NCBI GenBank assembly: GCA_023402355.1
Contig: JAEXCG010000104.1
Coordinates: 1-64,000 of the forward strand
Direction of reading: 5' to 3'
DNA length: 64,000 nt
From: Bacillota bacterium
GTDB taxonomy: Bacteria; Bacillota; Clostridia; Christensenellales; Aristaeellaceae
Shown: piece after piece, positions 1-8,524 of the stretch
How positions within the stretch are numbered: position 1 is the first letter of the stretch
Layout of the letters: each line of letters opens with the position of its first letter
The notes under the pieces: generated by a model
Database searches by the model: none
The model's input: only the letters and a program-made list of their open reading frames with translations
What the model was told of the DNA's origin: nothing
Position numbers and translations under genes: made by a program

Positions 1-40
1 CTTTTTATCATCCGTCCATCCCACAAGAGGAGGCACACAT

Positions 41-844
41 ATGAAGCTATCCGTCTTTTACGATCATATCCGCGAGGGCGCGGCGCAGCGCGACATTCCG
101 CTTTCGCAGGCGTTGGACGCGGTACGCGAAGCCGGCGTCGAATGCGTGGAGCTGGATCTCGACGCCGTGTCCGCCGACCCAAAGGGCCTGCGCGCAGCGC
201 TTCAAAGCGCCGGTTTGCAGGCAGGCAGCCTCTACGGCTTCTTTGACTTCGGCCATAAAAAGCAGGCAGACCGCGCCCGCGCGCTGCTCGACAGGGCCTA
301 TGACATGGGCGCGCGCCATGTGCTCGCCGTCCCGGGATTTCTGGAGCCGAGCGACGACGAGGCGTCTTGCCTTGCCCGCATGGACGAGTCCCTTAAATGC
401 CTGTGCGCCGAGGCCGCCGCGCGCGGCATCACCGTGCTGATGGAGGACTTCGACAGCGCCGCCGCCCCCTACGCCACGGCCCGGCAGCTTTGTCGCTTTT
501 TAGATGCCGTGCCGGGCCTCTTCTGTGCGTTGGATACGGGCAACTTTCTCTATTCCGGCGAGGACGTGCTGGACGCCTTCCCCCTTCTCGCGGACCGTAT
601 CCGCTACGTGCACCTGAAGGACCGGGCGCGCACGCCGCGCCCCGGCGAGAAGGGCGTGCCCGACGCGAAGGGCCGCATGCTCTACAGCGCCAGCGTGGGC
701 GCGGGCGTCATCCCGATGGTCGAATGCCTGCGGCGCCTCTTTGCGCTCGGCTACGACGGCACGCTCGCCATCGAGCACTTCGGTTCGCCCGATCAGCTCG
801 GAGACATCGAGCGTTCCGCCGCGTTTGTGCGCGCGCAGCTTTAA
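41..844 (+). CDS. Sugar phosphate isomerase/epimerase family protein (TIM barrel)
   Basis: 267 aa of the xylose-isomerase-like TIM-barrel (AP endonuclease 2) family, which isomerises or epimerises sugars or inositols using a divalent metal. Visible metal-ligand type segments are VLMEDFD near residue 130, CALDTGN near 165, YVHLKD near 193 and a terminal AIEHFGS; these fit the Glu/Asp/His metal site. The start has AAGAGGAGG just upstream. It probably ends an operon that begins before the window. The exact substrate cannot be told. It lies beside an arabinoside operon on the other strand, so a sugar role is plausible but unproven. Confidence 0.8.
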   Translation: MKLSVFYDHIREGAAQRDIPLSQALDAVREAGVECVELDLDAVSADPKGLRAALQSAGLQAGSLYGFFDFGHKKQADRARALLDRAYDMGARHVLAVPGFLEPSDDEASCLARMDESLKCLCAEAAARGITVLMEDFDSAAAPYATARQLCRFLDAVPGLFCALDTGNFLYSGEDVLDAFPLLADRIRYVHLKDRARTPRPGEKGVPDAKGRMLYSASVGAGVIPMVECLRRLFALGYDGTLAIEHFGSPDQLGDIERSAAFVRAQL

Positions 845-946
845 TGATCCCTATTCCGCTTATGCAGTGCGGCTCGATAGGCTTTCGTTTCACGCCGCCG
901 TTGGTTCGGCAATGGACAATTTGATTGCGCAGGGGAGGACACCGTC

Positions 947-1456
947 GTGCATTTTTCCTTGACAACCTCGCGGCTGATCCTGCAGCCGTTCAGCCATGCT
1001 TTCTTAAAGGATTATTACAGCGAATTTACAGAGAAGATCACGCGCTATCAATATCCGGATTCCTTTCCCGACATGGAAACCGCAAATCAAATGGTGTCGG
1101 ATTTTGTGCGGGAAATGGATCAGGGGAACATGCTCGAACTGGTGATTCTCTCGCGGGAAGGCGAGTTCCTCGGAAGCCTGGAAGTATTCGGGCTTCAGGA
1201 GGAAACGCCCGAAATAGGGCTTTGGCTCAAGAGCTCCGCGCATGGCGCAGGATATGGTTATGAAGCCTTGAAGGGGATGCTCGATTTTCTAAGTACGACA
1301 GGGAAGTATAAATCCTACGTTTACGAGGTCGATGTGAGAAACACGCCCAGTATCCGTCTGGTCGAAAAATTCCGCTTTCAAAAAGGCGGATGCGAAGAGG
1401 TGATAACCGAGACCGGGAAGAAGCTCATCTTGCAGACGTATCACATCTTTCATTAA
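947..1456 (+). CDS. GNAT N-acetyltransferase, RimJ/RimL-like
   Basis: 169 aa. It starts TTSRLILQPF, the usual opening of RimJ/RimL-type acetyltransferases, and has the acetyl-CoA loop region around GAGYGYEALKGML (about residues 103-115) and the VDVRNTPSIRLVEKFRF segment typical of the C-terminal half. The start is GTG with GGGGAGG nine bases upstream. Such enzymes acetylate protein N-termini or small amines with acetyl-CoA; the substrate here is unknown. Base composition is visibly lower in GC than in both neighbours, which suggests separate acquisition. It ends just before a bidirectional terminator shared with the convergent araD gene. Confidence 0.8.
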   Translation: MHFSLTTSRLILQPFSHAFLKDYYSEFTEKITRYQYPDSFPDMETANQMVSDFVREMDQGNMLELVILSREGEFLGSLEVFGLQEETPEIGLWLKSSAHGAGYGYEALKGMLDFLSTTGKYKSYVYEVDVRNTPSIRLVEKFRFQKGGCEEVITETGKKLILQTYHIFH

Positions 1457-1460
1457 ATCA

Positions 1461-1512
1461 AAAATCCATAAACGGTTCGCGTATACGGCGCCGTTTATGG
1501 ATTTTGTTTTTA
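1461..1512. terminator. Bidirectional terminator between GNAT gene and araD
   Basis: A 15-bp perfect stem, AAAATCCATAAACGG (1461-1475) with CCGTTTATGGATTTT (1491-1505), is followed by GTTTTT on the plus strand and preceded by A residues that make a T tract on the minus strand. Confidence 0.85.
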
Positions 1513-1522
1513 CTTCAGCGCC

Positions 1523-2227
1523 TCATCGCTGGCCATAGTAAGCGTTCGGCCCGTGCTTGCGCAGGAAGTGCTTGTCTCTAATGTAGTCCGGCATTTCCGG
1601 CCGCGGAGACGCGCCGGGCAGCGCCTCGGTGTGCCAGGCCATCATCGCCACCTCTTCCAGCACGACCGCGTCATGCAGCGCCTCCAGCGCATCCTTTCCC
1701 CAGGCAAAGGGCCCGTGGGTGTACAGCAGCGCACCGGGCACAAACTCGGGATTCAGCCCCTTCTCCTCGAAGTACGAGACGATGGCCACGCCCGTCTCGC
1801 GCTCGTATGCCCGCTCCACCTGCTCGCGCGAGAGCGCGGGGACGCACGGGATGCTGCCGTAGAACGTATCCGCGTGTGTCGTTCCATAGGCCGGAATATC
1901 CCGTCCGGCCTGCGCCCAGATCGTCGCCCAGCGCGAATGCGTGTGCACCACGCCGCCGACCTGCGCAAACCCCCGATAGATTTCCACGTGCGTCGGCGTG
2001 TCGGAGGATGGGTTGAGCTCCCCTTCCGCCTTCTGCCCGTCCAGATCCACGACGACCAGGTTTTCCGGCGTCAGCTCTTCGTACGGCACGCCGGAGGGCT
2101 TGATGACAAAGAGCCCCTTCTTACGGTCGATGCCGGACACGTTGCCCCACGTGAAGGTCACGAGGCCGTGTTTGGGCAGCAGCATGTTCGCCTCATAGAC
2201 CTGCTCCCGAAGCGTTTTGAGCATCAT
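1523..2227 (-). CDS. araD: L-ribulose-5-phosphate 4-epimerase
   Basis: 234 aa, class II aldolase fold, normal AraD length. It interconverts L-ribulose 5-phosphate and D-xylulose 5-phosphate, the last step that brings L-arabinose into the pentose phosphate pathway. Visible features are the phosphate-binding WGNVSG (27-32) and KPSG (43-46), and the zinc ligands in VVHTHSRW (His95, His97) with a later His in LLYTHGPF. GGGGAGG stands seven bases before the ATG. It is the last gene of a reverse operon after the FGGY kinase (18-bp gap). No L-arabinose isomerase (AraA) is seen in the window. Confidence 0.92.
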   Translation of the reverse strand: MMLKTLREQVYEANMLLPKHGLVTFTWGNVSGIDRKKGLFVIKPSGVPYEELTPENLVVVDLDGQKAEGELNPSSDTPTHVEIYRGFAQVGGVVHTHSRWATIWAQAGRDIPAYGTTHADTFYGSIPCVPALSREQVERAYERETGVAIVSYFEEKGLNPEFVPGALLYTHGPFAWGKDALEALHDAVVLEEVAMMAWHTEALPGASPRPEMPDYIRDKHFLRKHGPNAYYGQR

Positions 2228-2245
2228 ACGTCTTCCTCCCCGCCT

Positions 2246-3835
2246 TTACCGCAGGCAATCGACCGCGGCCTTCTCGACCGGGATGCAGGCCTTGTACTGC
2301 GCCATATACCGTTCAAATCCCGAGACGTCCTCGCCGTCGGGCGCGATCGTCTCGCACGCCTTGCCCGCGAACACCCGCTGATCGAGGTAATCCTCCAGCC
2401 GCTCCCCCGGCTCCCGATAAACTCTGTAAGCCGCGAGCAGGGCGATGCCCCACGCGCCGCCCTCTCCCGCCGTCTCCATGACGGAAACCGGCGCGTTCAG
2501 GGCCGCCGCCATCATCCGCTGCCCGACGCCCGTCGTCTTAAACAGGCCGCCGTGGCCGAAGATCTTGTCGATCCGCACGTCCTCTTCCGCCAGGATGTCC
2601 ATACCGATTTTCAGCGTCGCCAGCGCCGCGTACAGGTGCGCGCGCATGAAGTTTGCGAGCGTGAAGCGGCTGTCCGGCGTGCGCAGGAGGAGCGGCCTGC
2701 CCTCCTCCAGCTCGGTGATCGGTTCGCCCGAGACGTAGTTGTAGGCGACCAGCCCGCCGCAGTCCGCGTCGCCCTCCAGCGCCTTGCGGTAAAGCGTGCC
2801 AAAGAGCGCGCCCGCGTCGGCCTCCAGCCCCATCGCGCGCGCAAATTCCCCAAACAGATTGACCCACGCGTTCAGGTCCGACGTGCAGTTGTTGCAGTGC
2901 GCCATGGCCACCGGCGCGCCGGAGGGGGTCGTCACCATGTCGATCTCCGTATGCACCCGCGAAAGCGCGCGTTCCAGCACGATCATGGCGAAGATCGACG
3001 TACCCGCGGAGACATTGCCCGTGCGCACGCCCACGCTGTTGGTCGCCGCCATGCCCGTGCCCGCGTCGCCCTCCGGCGGGCAGAGCGGAATGCCCGCCTC
3101 CAGCTCGCCCGATACGTCCAGCAGGCGCGCGCCTGCCTCCGTGAGGACGCCTGCCTCGTCGCCCGCGCAGAGCACCTGCGGAAGAACGTCCTCAAGCCGC
3201 CAGGAAAGGCCGCGCTGCGAAAGCTTTCCGCTCAGCAGCTCCGCCATGCGCGCGTCGAAGCCGCGCGCCTCGCTGTCGATCGGGAACATGCCGGAGGCGT
3301 CCCCGATGCCCAGCACGCGCTCTCCTGTGAGCTTCCAGTGCACGTATCCGGAAAGCGTGGTGATGAAAGCGACGTCCTTCACGTGCGCCTCGCCGTTTAA
3401 GATGGCCTGATACAAGTGCGCCACGCTCCAGCGCTGGGGCACGTTGAAGCCGAACAGCTCCGTCAATTCCGCCGCGGCCTGCGCGGTGATGGTGTTGCGC
3501 CAGGTGCGAAACGGCGTCAGCAGCTCGTCCTGCGCGCCGAAAGCGAGGTATCCGTGCATCATGGCGCTGATGCCGATGGCGCCGACGCGCCGGAGCCCCG
3601 CGCCGTACTTCTTCTGCACGTCGTCCTTCAAGTCGCGGTAGCAATCCTGCAGGCCGCTCCACACGTCCTCCAGGCTGTACGTCCAGATGCCGTTTTCCAG
3701 CTTGTTCTCCCATTCATGGCTGCCCGAGGCGATCGGCTCGTGGTCGCGTCCAATCAGCACCGCCTTGATTCGCGTCGAGCCCAGCTCGATGCCCAAAACC
3801 GTTTCGCCGTTTTCGATTGCGTGTCGCCTGTCCAT
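2246..3835 (-). CDS. FGGY-family carbohydrate kinase (probable L-ribulokinase)
   Basis: 529 aa FGGY kinase. The N-terminal ATPase segment is [12 protein letters not shown] (residues 14-25), with GISAMMHGY near 92 and a C-terminal nucleotide segment [23 protein letters not shown]. These kinases phosphorylate sugars in the cytoplasm. Position between a GH127 arabinofuranosidase and AraD points to L-ribulose as substrate, although by sequence alone xylulose or another ketose is possible. The RBS is GGGGGA before ATG at 3835. The gap to the upstream GH127 gene is about 90 bp and to araD 18 bp, consistent with one transcript. Confidence 0.87.
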   Translation of the reverse strand: MDRRHAIENGETVLGIELGSTRIKAVLIGRDHEPIASGSHEWENKLENGIWTYSLEDVWSGLQDCYRDLKDDVQKKYGAGLRRVGAIGISAMMHGYLAFGAQDELLTPFRTWRNTITAQAAAELTELFGFNVPQRWSVAHLYQAILNGEAHVKDVAFITTLSGYVHWKLTGERVLGIGDASGMFPIDSEARGFDARMAELLSGKLSQRGLSWRLEDVLPQVLCAGDEAGVLTEAGARLLDVSGELEAGIPLCPPEGDAGTGMAATNSVGVRTGNVSAGTSIFAMIVLERALSRVHTEIDMVTTPSGAPVAMAHCNNCTSDLNAWVNLFGEFARAMGLEADAGALFGTLYRKALEGDADCGGLVAYNYVSGEPITELEEGRPLLLRTPDSRFTLANFMRAHLYAALATLKIGMDILAEEDVRIDKIFGHGGLFKTTGVGQRMMAAALNAPVSVMETAGEGGAWGIALLAAYRVYREPGERLEDYLDQRVFAGKACETIAPDGEDVSGFERYMAQYKACIPVEKAAVDCLR

Positions 3836-3925
3836 CTTTTTTCCCCCGTCTTTTGTCGCTTTTAAGGGCCTTGGCCCGCCGTTGCTCCTTGTATTCGCCG
3901 CCCGGCCCGTCGCTTCCTGCCGCCT

Positions 3926-5839
3926 TTAAACCTCCGGCAGCCAGACGCGCATCTGCGTAAGCCCCCGGTTGCCCCACGCGTAATACGGCGTCAGGCGAAT
4001 CGTGCAGTCCCGGCTCCTGGGTCGCTCGGTGCCGTAAAGCGTCGTGGACGCCTCCACGCGCTCCCCCGCCACGTCCATGGGAACGCACCCGCACAGAAGC
4101 GCCGGGTCGTACGCCCGCGCCTCGGGCACGGCCTCCCGCTTCACGCGCAGGTCGAGCACCGCCCCGCCGTTGTCCACGCCCTCCGCACAGTAAACGAGCG
4201 GCCCGCGCATAAAGGCTGCGCGTCCGCTGTCCGCCGCAACGTGACTCGACGCGAAGACGCGATGCGGCTCCATGTCGAACTGCACCTCCACCCGGTCGCT
4301 CGCGGAAAACGGCCCTTCGAGATAGGCGTAGCCGCGCTCGAGCCGGCATCGGGCTTCTTCGCCATTTACCATGACGCGGGGCCGCTCGCTCCATTCCGGA
4401 AAACGGACGGCCAGCGTCATGCCCATGGCTTCTCCCTCCGATTCAAAACGGAAGCGGACGCTGCCCTCGTAGGGATACCCCGTCTCCACCACGACATCGC
4501 CGCCCAGCGTATCCCGCGCGTCGATGCGCCCCGCGATGAAGAGGTGCGCGTAGAGGACGCCCGCCTCTTCGCTGTACGCGTAGCGGCCGATGGAGGCCAG
4601 CAGGCGCGCCACGTTGGGCGGGCAGCAGGCACAGCCAAACCACGCCGGACGCTGCGAAAGCGCATGGCGAAGCGGCCGTGCTTCGCCCGAAACGCCCGGC
4701 ACGACCTCCAGCGGGTTCACGTAGAAGAACCGCTCGCCGTTTAGCTGCATGCCCGCGAGCACGCAGTTGTAGAGCGCCCGCTCCATCGCGTCCGCATAGC
4801 GGCGGTCCTTCTCAAGGTTCAGCATCTGCCGTGCAAAGAAGATCAGACCGATCGCCGCGCAGGTTTCCGCGTAGGCCGTGTCGTTGGGCAGATGGTAGTC
4901 CTTCGTAAACGCCTCGCCCTCGTAGCACGAGCCGATGGCCCCGGTGACGTACATCCGCCTTTGCGTCATGTTATCAAACAGCCTGCGGCAGGCGTCCGCC
5001 AGCGCCTCGTCGCGCGTCTGTGCCGCGAGCGCCGCCATGCCCGTACACAGATAGACCGCGCGCACCGCATGCCCCGTCATCTCGGTCATTTGGCGCACCG
5101 GCATTTCATTTTGCGCGTACGCCCTATCGAGCGGGTCCATGCCCCACACCTGCCAGCCGCGCGCCCTGGATTCCTTCAAAAAGTAGTCCGCATCGACGCC
5201 GCGCGCGTCGATAAAGCGACGCGCCAGCGCCAGATACCGCTCTTCCTTCGTCTCGTGGTATAGCCGCATCAGCGCCAGCTCGACCTCCGGGTGCCCCGGA
5301 TAACCGGGCGCGCCCTCTGTGACGAAGTGGTCGTACAGGTGGTCCGCCAGGCGCCGCACGATGTCGAGCAGCTTCTTCTTGCCCGTGCACTGAGCGTAGG
5401 CAACCCCCGCCTCGATCATGTGTCCGGCGCAGTACAGCTCGTGCGCCTCCTGCAGGTTTGTCCAGCGGCGCTCCGGCTCCTTCACCGTAAAGTAGGTGTT
5501 GAGGTATCCGTCCGGGTGCTGCGCCCGCCCGATGAGGTCGATCAGCTCGTCGCACCTTCGCTCAAGCGCCGCGTCCGGCTCGCCTGCCAGGGCGTAAGCG
5601 GCCGCCTCCAGCCACTTCGCCACGTCGCTGTCTTGAAAGACCATGCCGTAAAACGCGCCGTCGCAGCGTCCTTCGCGTTGCATCTGCGCGGCCTGACGAA
5701 AGTTTTCGATGGCATGGCTCTTTTCCGCGCCGGGTATTTCGTCCCGCAGCGCGCGTTCCTGATAGGGAATGACGATCTCGCGCACGAGCGCCTCATAGCG
5801 CCCGAAAAACCCCTTCGCCGCCCTGAACCTTGCAGGCAT
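3926..5839 (-). CDS. Glycoside hydrolase family 127 protein (beta-L-arabinofuranosidase type)
   Basis: 637 aa from the ATG at 5839, which has GAGGAAG upstream; an in-frame ATG at 5947 is rejected because it lacks an RBS and would place the operator inside the gene. It matches GH127, retaining enzymes that use a zinc-bound cysteine. The FGCACCPPNVARLL segment near residue 400 carries the Cys pair of the active site, and GSCYEGEAFTKDYHLPND lies before it. The expected reaction is release of L-arabinose from beta-L-arabinofuranosides of plant glycoproteins or arabinans. There is no signal peptide, so it would act on imported oligosaccharides in the cytoplasm. It is the first gene of the GH127-kinase-araD operon. 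Confidence 0.9.
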   Translation of the reverse strand: MPARFRAAKGFFGRYEALVREIVIPYQERALRDEIPGAEKSHAIENFRQAAQMQREGRCDGAFYGMVFQDSDVAKWLEAAAYALAGEPDAALERRCDELIDLIGRAQHPDGYLNTYFTVKEPERRWTNLQEAHELYCAGHMIEAGVAYAQCTGKKKLLDIVRRLADHLYDHFVTEGAPGYPGHPEVELALMRLYHETKEERYLALARRFIDARGVDADYFLKESRARGWQVWGMDPLDRAYAQNEMPVRQMTEMTGHAVRAVYLCTGMAALAAQTRDEALADACRRLFDNMTQRRMYVTGAIGSCYEGEAFTKDYHLPNDTAYAETCAAIGLIFFARQMLNLEKDRRYADAMERALYNCVLAGMQLNGERFFYVNPLEVVPGVSGEARPLRHALSQRPAWFGCACCPPNVARLLASIGRYAYSEEAGVLYAHLFIAGRIDARDTLGGDVVVETGYPYEGSVRFRFESEGEAMGMTLAVRFPEWSERPRVMVNGEEARCRLERGYAYLEGPFSASDRVEVQFDMEPHRVFASSHVAADSGRAAFMRGPLVYCAEGVDNGGAVLDLRVKREAVPEARAYDPALLCGCVPMDVAGERVEASTTLYGTERPRSRDCTIRLTPYYAWGNRGLTQMRVWLPEV

Positions 5840-5883
5840 GTTTCTTCCTCGCTTTCCATCCAAGCCCGTCCTGTTTGGTTTCA

Positions 5884-5897
5884 TGGTAACGGTTTCA
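5884..5897 (-). promoter_or_regulatory. cre-like / LacI-family operator before GH127 operon
   Basis: On the minus strand the site reads TGAAACCGTTACCA, which fits the degenerate CcpA cre consensus TGNAANCGNWNNCW with the central CG. It lies about 45 bp before the GH127 start, between a TTGTAT (-35-like) and a TACCAT (-10-like) 17 bp apart. Catabolite or LacI-type repression of the operon is inferred. Confidence 0.5.
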
Positions 5898-5940
5898 GAT
5901 GGAAAATACAAGCCCGAATTGTGCGTTTTCGGCAGAATCA

Positions 5941-5957
5941 GGAACATTTTTTGTTCC
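5941..5957. promoter_or_regulatory. Palindrome GGAACA-N5-TGTTCC upstream of GH127 operon
   Basis: A perfect 6-bp inverted repeat with a T5 spacer, about 100 bp upstream of the GH127 start. It could be an operator for a sugar regulator. Spacing differs from the Gram-positive LexA box (GAAC-N4-GTTC), so SOS control is not supported. Confidence 0.35.
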
Positions 5958-6111
5958 GCGCCGCATCTTCACAAATCCGCGCGCAGTGCTGCTTTTCGCA
6001 AGCGGAAGTTAGGCGGCCGCAGCGCAGTAGGAAACGAACAGGATAAACCCTGCCCCTCGGGCTTATCCGAACGACCTTCCTTTGCTTTTTATCGTCTGAT
6101 TCTCATATATG

Positions 6112-6150
6112 TAAAAGGCATCCCGGCTTCTTTCGAAACCGGGATGCTTT
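6112..6150 (-). terminator. Terminator of gap
   Basis: The stem GCATCCCGG (6118-6126) pairs with CCGGGATGC (6139-6147). On the minus strand it is followed by CTTTTAC. It sits about 35 bp after the gap stop codon. Confidence 0.7.
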
Positions 6151-6184
6151 GATTCAGTTAACGGTACAGGGCGAAGCCGTGGTA

Positions 6185-7237
6185 TCAGCCCAGCTCCGCG
6201 AAGTACTTGATGGTGCGGACCATCTGGCTGGTGTAGCTGTTCTCGTTATCGTACCAGGATACGACCTGCACCTGATAGGTGTCGTCGTCGATCTTGGTGA
6301 CCATGGTCTGCGTGGAGTCAAACAGCGAGCCATAGGTCGAACCGATCACGTCGGAAGAGACGATCTCGTCCGTGTTGTAGCCGAAGGAGGCGGAAGCCTG
6401 CGCCTTCATCGCGGCGTTGATGGAATCCTTGCTGACGTCCTTGCCCTTGACGACCGCGACCAGAATGGTGGTCGAGCCCGTGGGAACCGGAACGCGCTGC
6501 GCGGAGCCGATCAGCTTGCCGTTGAGCTCCGGGATGACCAGGCCGATGGCCTTGGCGGCGCCGGTGCTGTTGGGCACGATGTTCTGCGCGCCGGCGCGGG
6601 CACGGCGAAGATCGCCCTTGCGCTGCGGGCCGTCCAGGATCATCTGGTCGCCGGTGTAGGCGTGCACCGTGGTCATGATGCCCGAAACGATCGGGTACTT
6701 GTCGTTCAGGGCCTTGGCCATGGGCGCCAGGCAGTTGGTGGTGCAGGAAGCCGCGGAGATGACCTTGTCTTCCTTGGTCAGGATGTTCTCATTGACAGAG
6801 TAGACGACGGTGGGCAGGTCGTTGCCCGCGGGCGCGGAAATGACGACCTTCTTGGCGCCGGCTTCGACATGGGCCATGGCCTTCGCCTTGCTGGTGTAGA
6901 AGCCCGTGCACTCGAGCACGACGTCCACGTCCAGCTCGCCCCAGGGCAGCTCGTTCGCCTTGGGCTTGGCGTAGATGGTGATTTCCTTGCCGTTGACGGT
7001 GATGGAACCCGGAACCTTCACGGTCTTGCCGTCCTCTTCGAAGACGGGCTCCTTGGAGGTCACGGTGTCCTTGAACTTGTAGCTGCCCTGCGCGGTGTCA
7101 TACTTGAGCAAATGAGCCAGCATCTTGGGGCTGGTCAGGTCATTGATGGCGACAACTTCATAGCCCTCGGCGTCAAACATCTGACGGAACGCCAGACGGC
7201 CGATGCGGCCGAAACCATTGATAGCTACTCTAACCAT
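6185..7237 (-). CDS. gap: Glyceraldehyde-3-phosphate dehydrogenase, type I
   Basis: 350 aa from ATG 7237, which has AGGAGGA at the right distance; a longer frame to 7282 is rejected because it runs through the promoter. Central glycolysis enzyme: oxidises glyceraldehyde 3-phosphate with NAD and phosphate. The N-terminal Rossmann motif is [14 protein letters not shown], the catalytic cysteine is in [13 protein letters not shown] (about 155), and the C-terminal [15 protein letters not shown] is standard. It is about 15 residues longer than the usual 335, mostly in mid-domain loops. It is monocistronic with its own promoter and terminator; the usual pgk-tpi partners are absent here. Confidence 0.96.
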   Translation of the reverse strand: MVRVAINGFGRIGRLAFRQMFDAEGYEVVAINDLTSPKMLAHLLKYDTAQGSYKFKDTVTSKEPVFEEDGKTVKVPGSITVNGKEITIYAKPKANELPWGELDVDVVLECTGFYTSKAKAMAHVEAGAKKVVISAPAGNDLPTVVYSVNENILTKEDKVISAASCTTNCLAPMAKALNDKYPIVSGIMTTVHAYTGDQMILDGPQRKGDLRRARAGAQNIVPNSTGAAKAIGLVIPELNGKLIGSAQRVPVPTGSTTILVAVVKGKDVSKDSINAAMKAQASASFGYNTDEIVSSDVIGSTYGSLFDSTQTMVTKIDDDTYQVQVVSWYDNENSYTSQMVRTIKYFAELG

Positions 7238-7286
7238 TGGAATCTCCTCCTGAATAATGGATTCAAGGTCATTTGATACCATTCAT

Positions 7287-7315
7287 ATTGTAATCAATAA
7301 TACGGAAATTTGCAA
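7287..7315 (-). promoter_or_regulatory. Promoter of gap
   Basis: Minus strand TTGCAA (7315-7310), 17-bp spacer, TACAAT (7292-7287), about 50 bp before the gap start. A housekeeping sigma-70-type promoter. Confidence 0.75.
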
Positions 7316-7378
7316 GGGCTCTGCCGAATTTTCAGCGTCCTTGTGAAATCTTTCTCAATCAGGTCAGTCCGATTCCGC

Positions 7379-8494
7379 TCACTTGAGCGCGTCCGGGTTG
7401 AGGCACGCAAGGTCCTGCGGCACGAACAGGCCGTCCTTGCGGATCAGCTCGCCGTCGAAGTACATTTCGCCCCCGCCGTACTCCGGCGTCTGAATGCACA
7501 CGAGATCCCAGTGAATGGCGCTCTTGTTGCCGTTGGGGCACTCGTCGTAGCAGTTGCCGGGGGTGAAGTGGAAGGAGCCCGCGATCTTTTCGTCGAAGAG
7601 CGTGTCCTTGATGGCGCTGGTGATGTAGGGATTGACGCCGATGGCGAACTCGCCCACGTAGCGCGCGCCCTCGTCCGTGTCGAACACCTTGTTCACCTTT
7701 TCCGTGTCGTTCGCCGTCGCCTTGACTATCTTGCCGTCCTTAAACGTGAGGCTGACGTTTTCAAACGTCGTGCCCTGGTACAGGCTCGGCGTGTTGTAGG
7801 TGAGGGTGCCGTTCACGCTGTCCTTCACGGGCGCGGTGAACACCTCGCCGTCCGGAATGTTCAGCTTGCCGTCGCACTTGATCGCGGGCATGCCCTTGAT
7901 CGAGAACGTGAGGTCCGTGCCCTTGCCCACGATGCGCACCGTCTCCGCGCGCTCCATGCGCGCGACCAGCGCGTCCATCGCGCGGCTCATCTTCGCGTAG
8001 TCGAGGTTGCAGACGTTGAAGTAATGATCCTCAAACGCTTCGGTGGACATGCCGGCGGACTGCGCCATGGAGGGCGTCGGGTAGCGCAGCACCACCCACT
8101 TGGTGTGCGGCACGCGGATCAGGCTGTGCACGGGATGGCTGTAAAGCCGCGCGTTGAGCTGCTGCTTGTCCCCGGGTACGTCGCCGGTTTCCATCATGTT
8201 ATCCCCCGCGCGGATGCCGATGTAGGCCTGCATGTTCTCCATGCGCAGGCTTTCCACCTTCGCCATGAGCTCCAACTGCCGCTCGTTGCAGTTCATCATC
8301 AGCGCGCGGTTGACCGCCGGGTCCTTGATGTCCACAAAGGGATTGCCGCCCGCCGCGTAGATTTCGCGCACCAGCGCGGTGACGAAATCGCGCTCAAAGC
8401 CCGTGTTCTCGATGAGCACGTTCTCCCCCGGCTGCACGTCGCACGCGTAGCGCACGATGTTTTTCGCCAGCTTTTCAATTCTCGGGTCCTGCAT
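7379..8494 (-). CDS. Aminopeptidase, M29 family
   Basis: 371 aa. Members are cytoplasmic, two-metal (Co/Zn) aminopeptidases that trim N-terminal residues from peptides. Family features are QPGENVLIEN near the start, RIVGKGTDLTFSIKGM in the middle and the C-terminal block with HFTPGNCYDECPNGNKSAIH, WDLVC and GGEMYFDGELIRKDG. Two in-frame ATGs occur six bases apart. The second (8494) lies eight bases after GAGGAGG and is preferred over 8500, which is only two bases from it. It is the last gene of a reverse operon, 30 bp after the acyltransferase gene. Confidence 0.9.
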   Translation of the reverse strand: MQDPRIEKLAKNIVRYACDVQPGENVLIENTGFERDFVTALVREIYAAGGNPFVDIKDPAVNRALMMNCNERQLELMAKVESLRMENMQAYIGIRAGDNMMETGDVPGDKQQLNARLYSHPVHSLIRVPHTKWVVLRYPTPSMAQSAGMSTEAFEDHYFNVCNLDYAKMSRAMDALVARMERAETVRIVGKGTDLTFSIKGMPAIKCDGKLNIPDGEVFTAPVKDSVNGTLTYNTPSLYQGTTFENVSLTFKDGKIVKATANDTEKVNKVFDTDEGARYVGEFAIGVNPYITSAIKDTLFDEKIAGSFHFTPGNCYDECPNGNKSAIHWDLVCIQTPEYGGGEMYFDGELIRKDGLFVPQDLACLNPDALK

Positions 8495-8524
8495 TTTCAT
8501 TTCCTCCTCTTCGCGCCGGGCGCT

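Larger units (their letters stand above)
5840..6184. other. Intergenic region: arabinoside-operon promoter zone and gap terminator
   Basis: 345 bp without a supported gene. The left half holds regulatory sequence for the reverse-strand GH127 operon (a cre/LacI-like dyad at 5884-5897 and a palindrome at 5941-5957). The right end holds the terminator of gap. Between about 5960 and 6110 I see only hairpin-prone GC-rich sequence of unknown role; it does not match the three dispersed elements found elsewhere in the window. Confidence 0.6.

Noticed and set aside
1553..3400. A 615-codon open frame antisense to araD and the FGGY kinase
   Set aside because: It spans two well-supported genes on the other strand and encodes an Arg/His-rich sequence without domains.
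5941..5957. LexA box
   Set aside because: GAAC and GTTC are seven bases apart, not the four needed for the Gram-positive LexA site.
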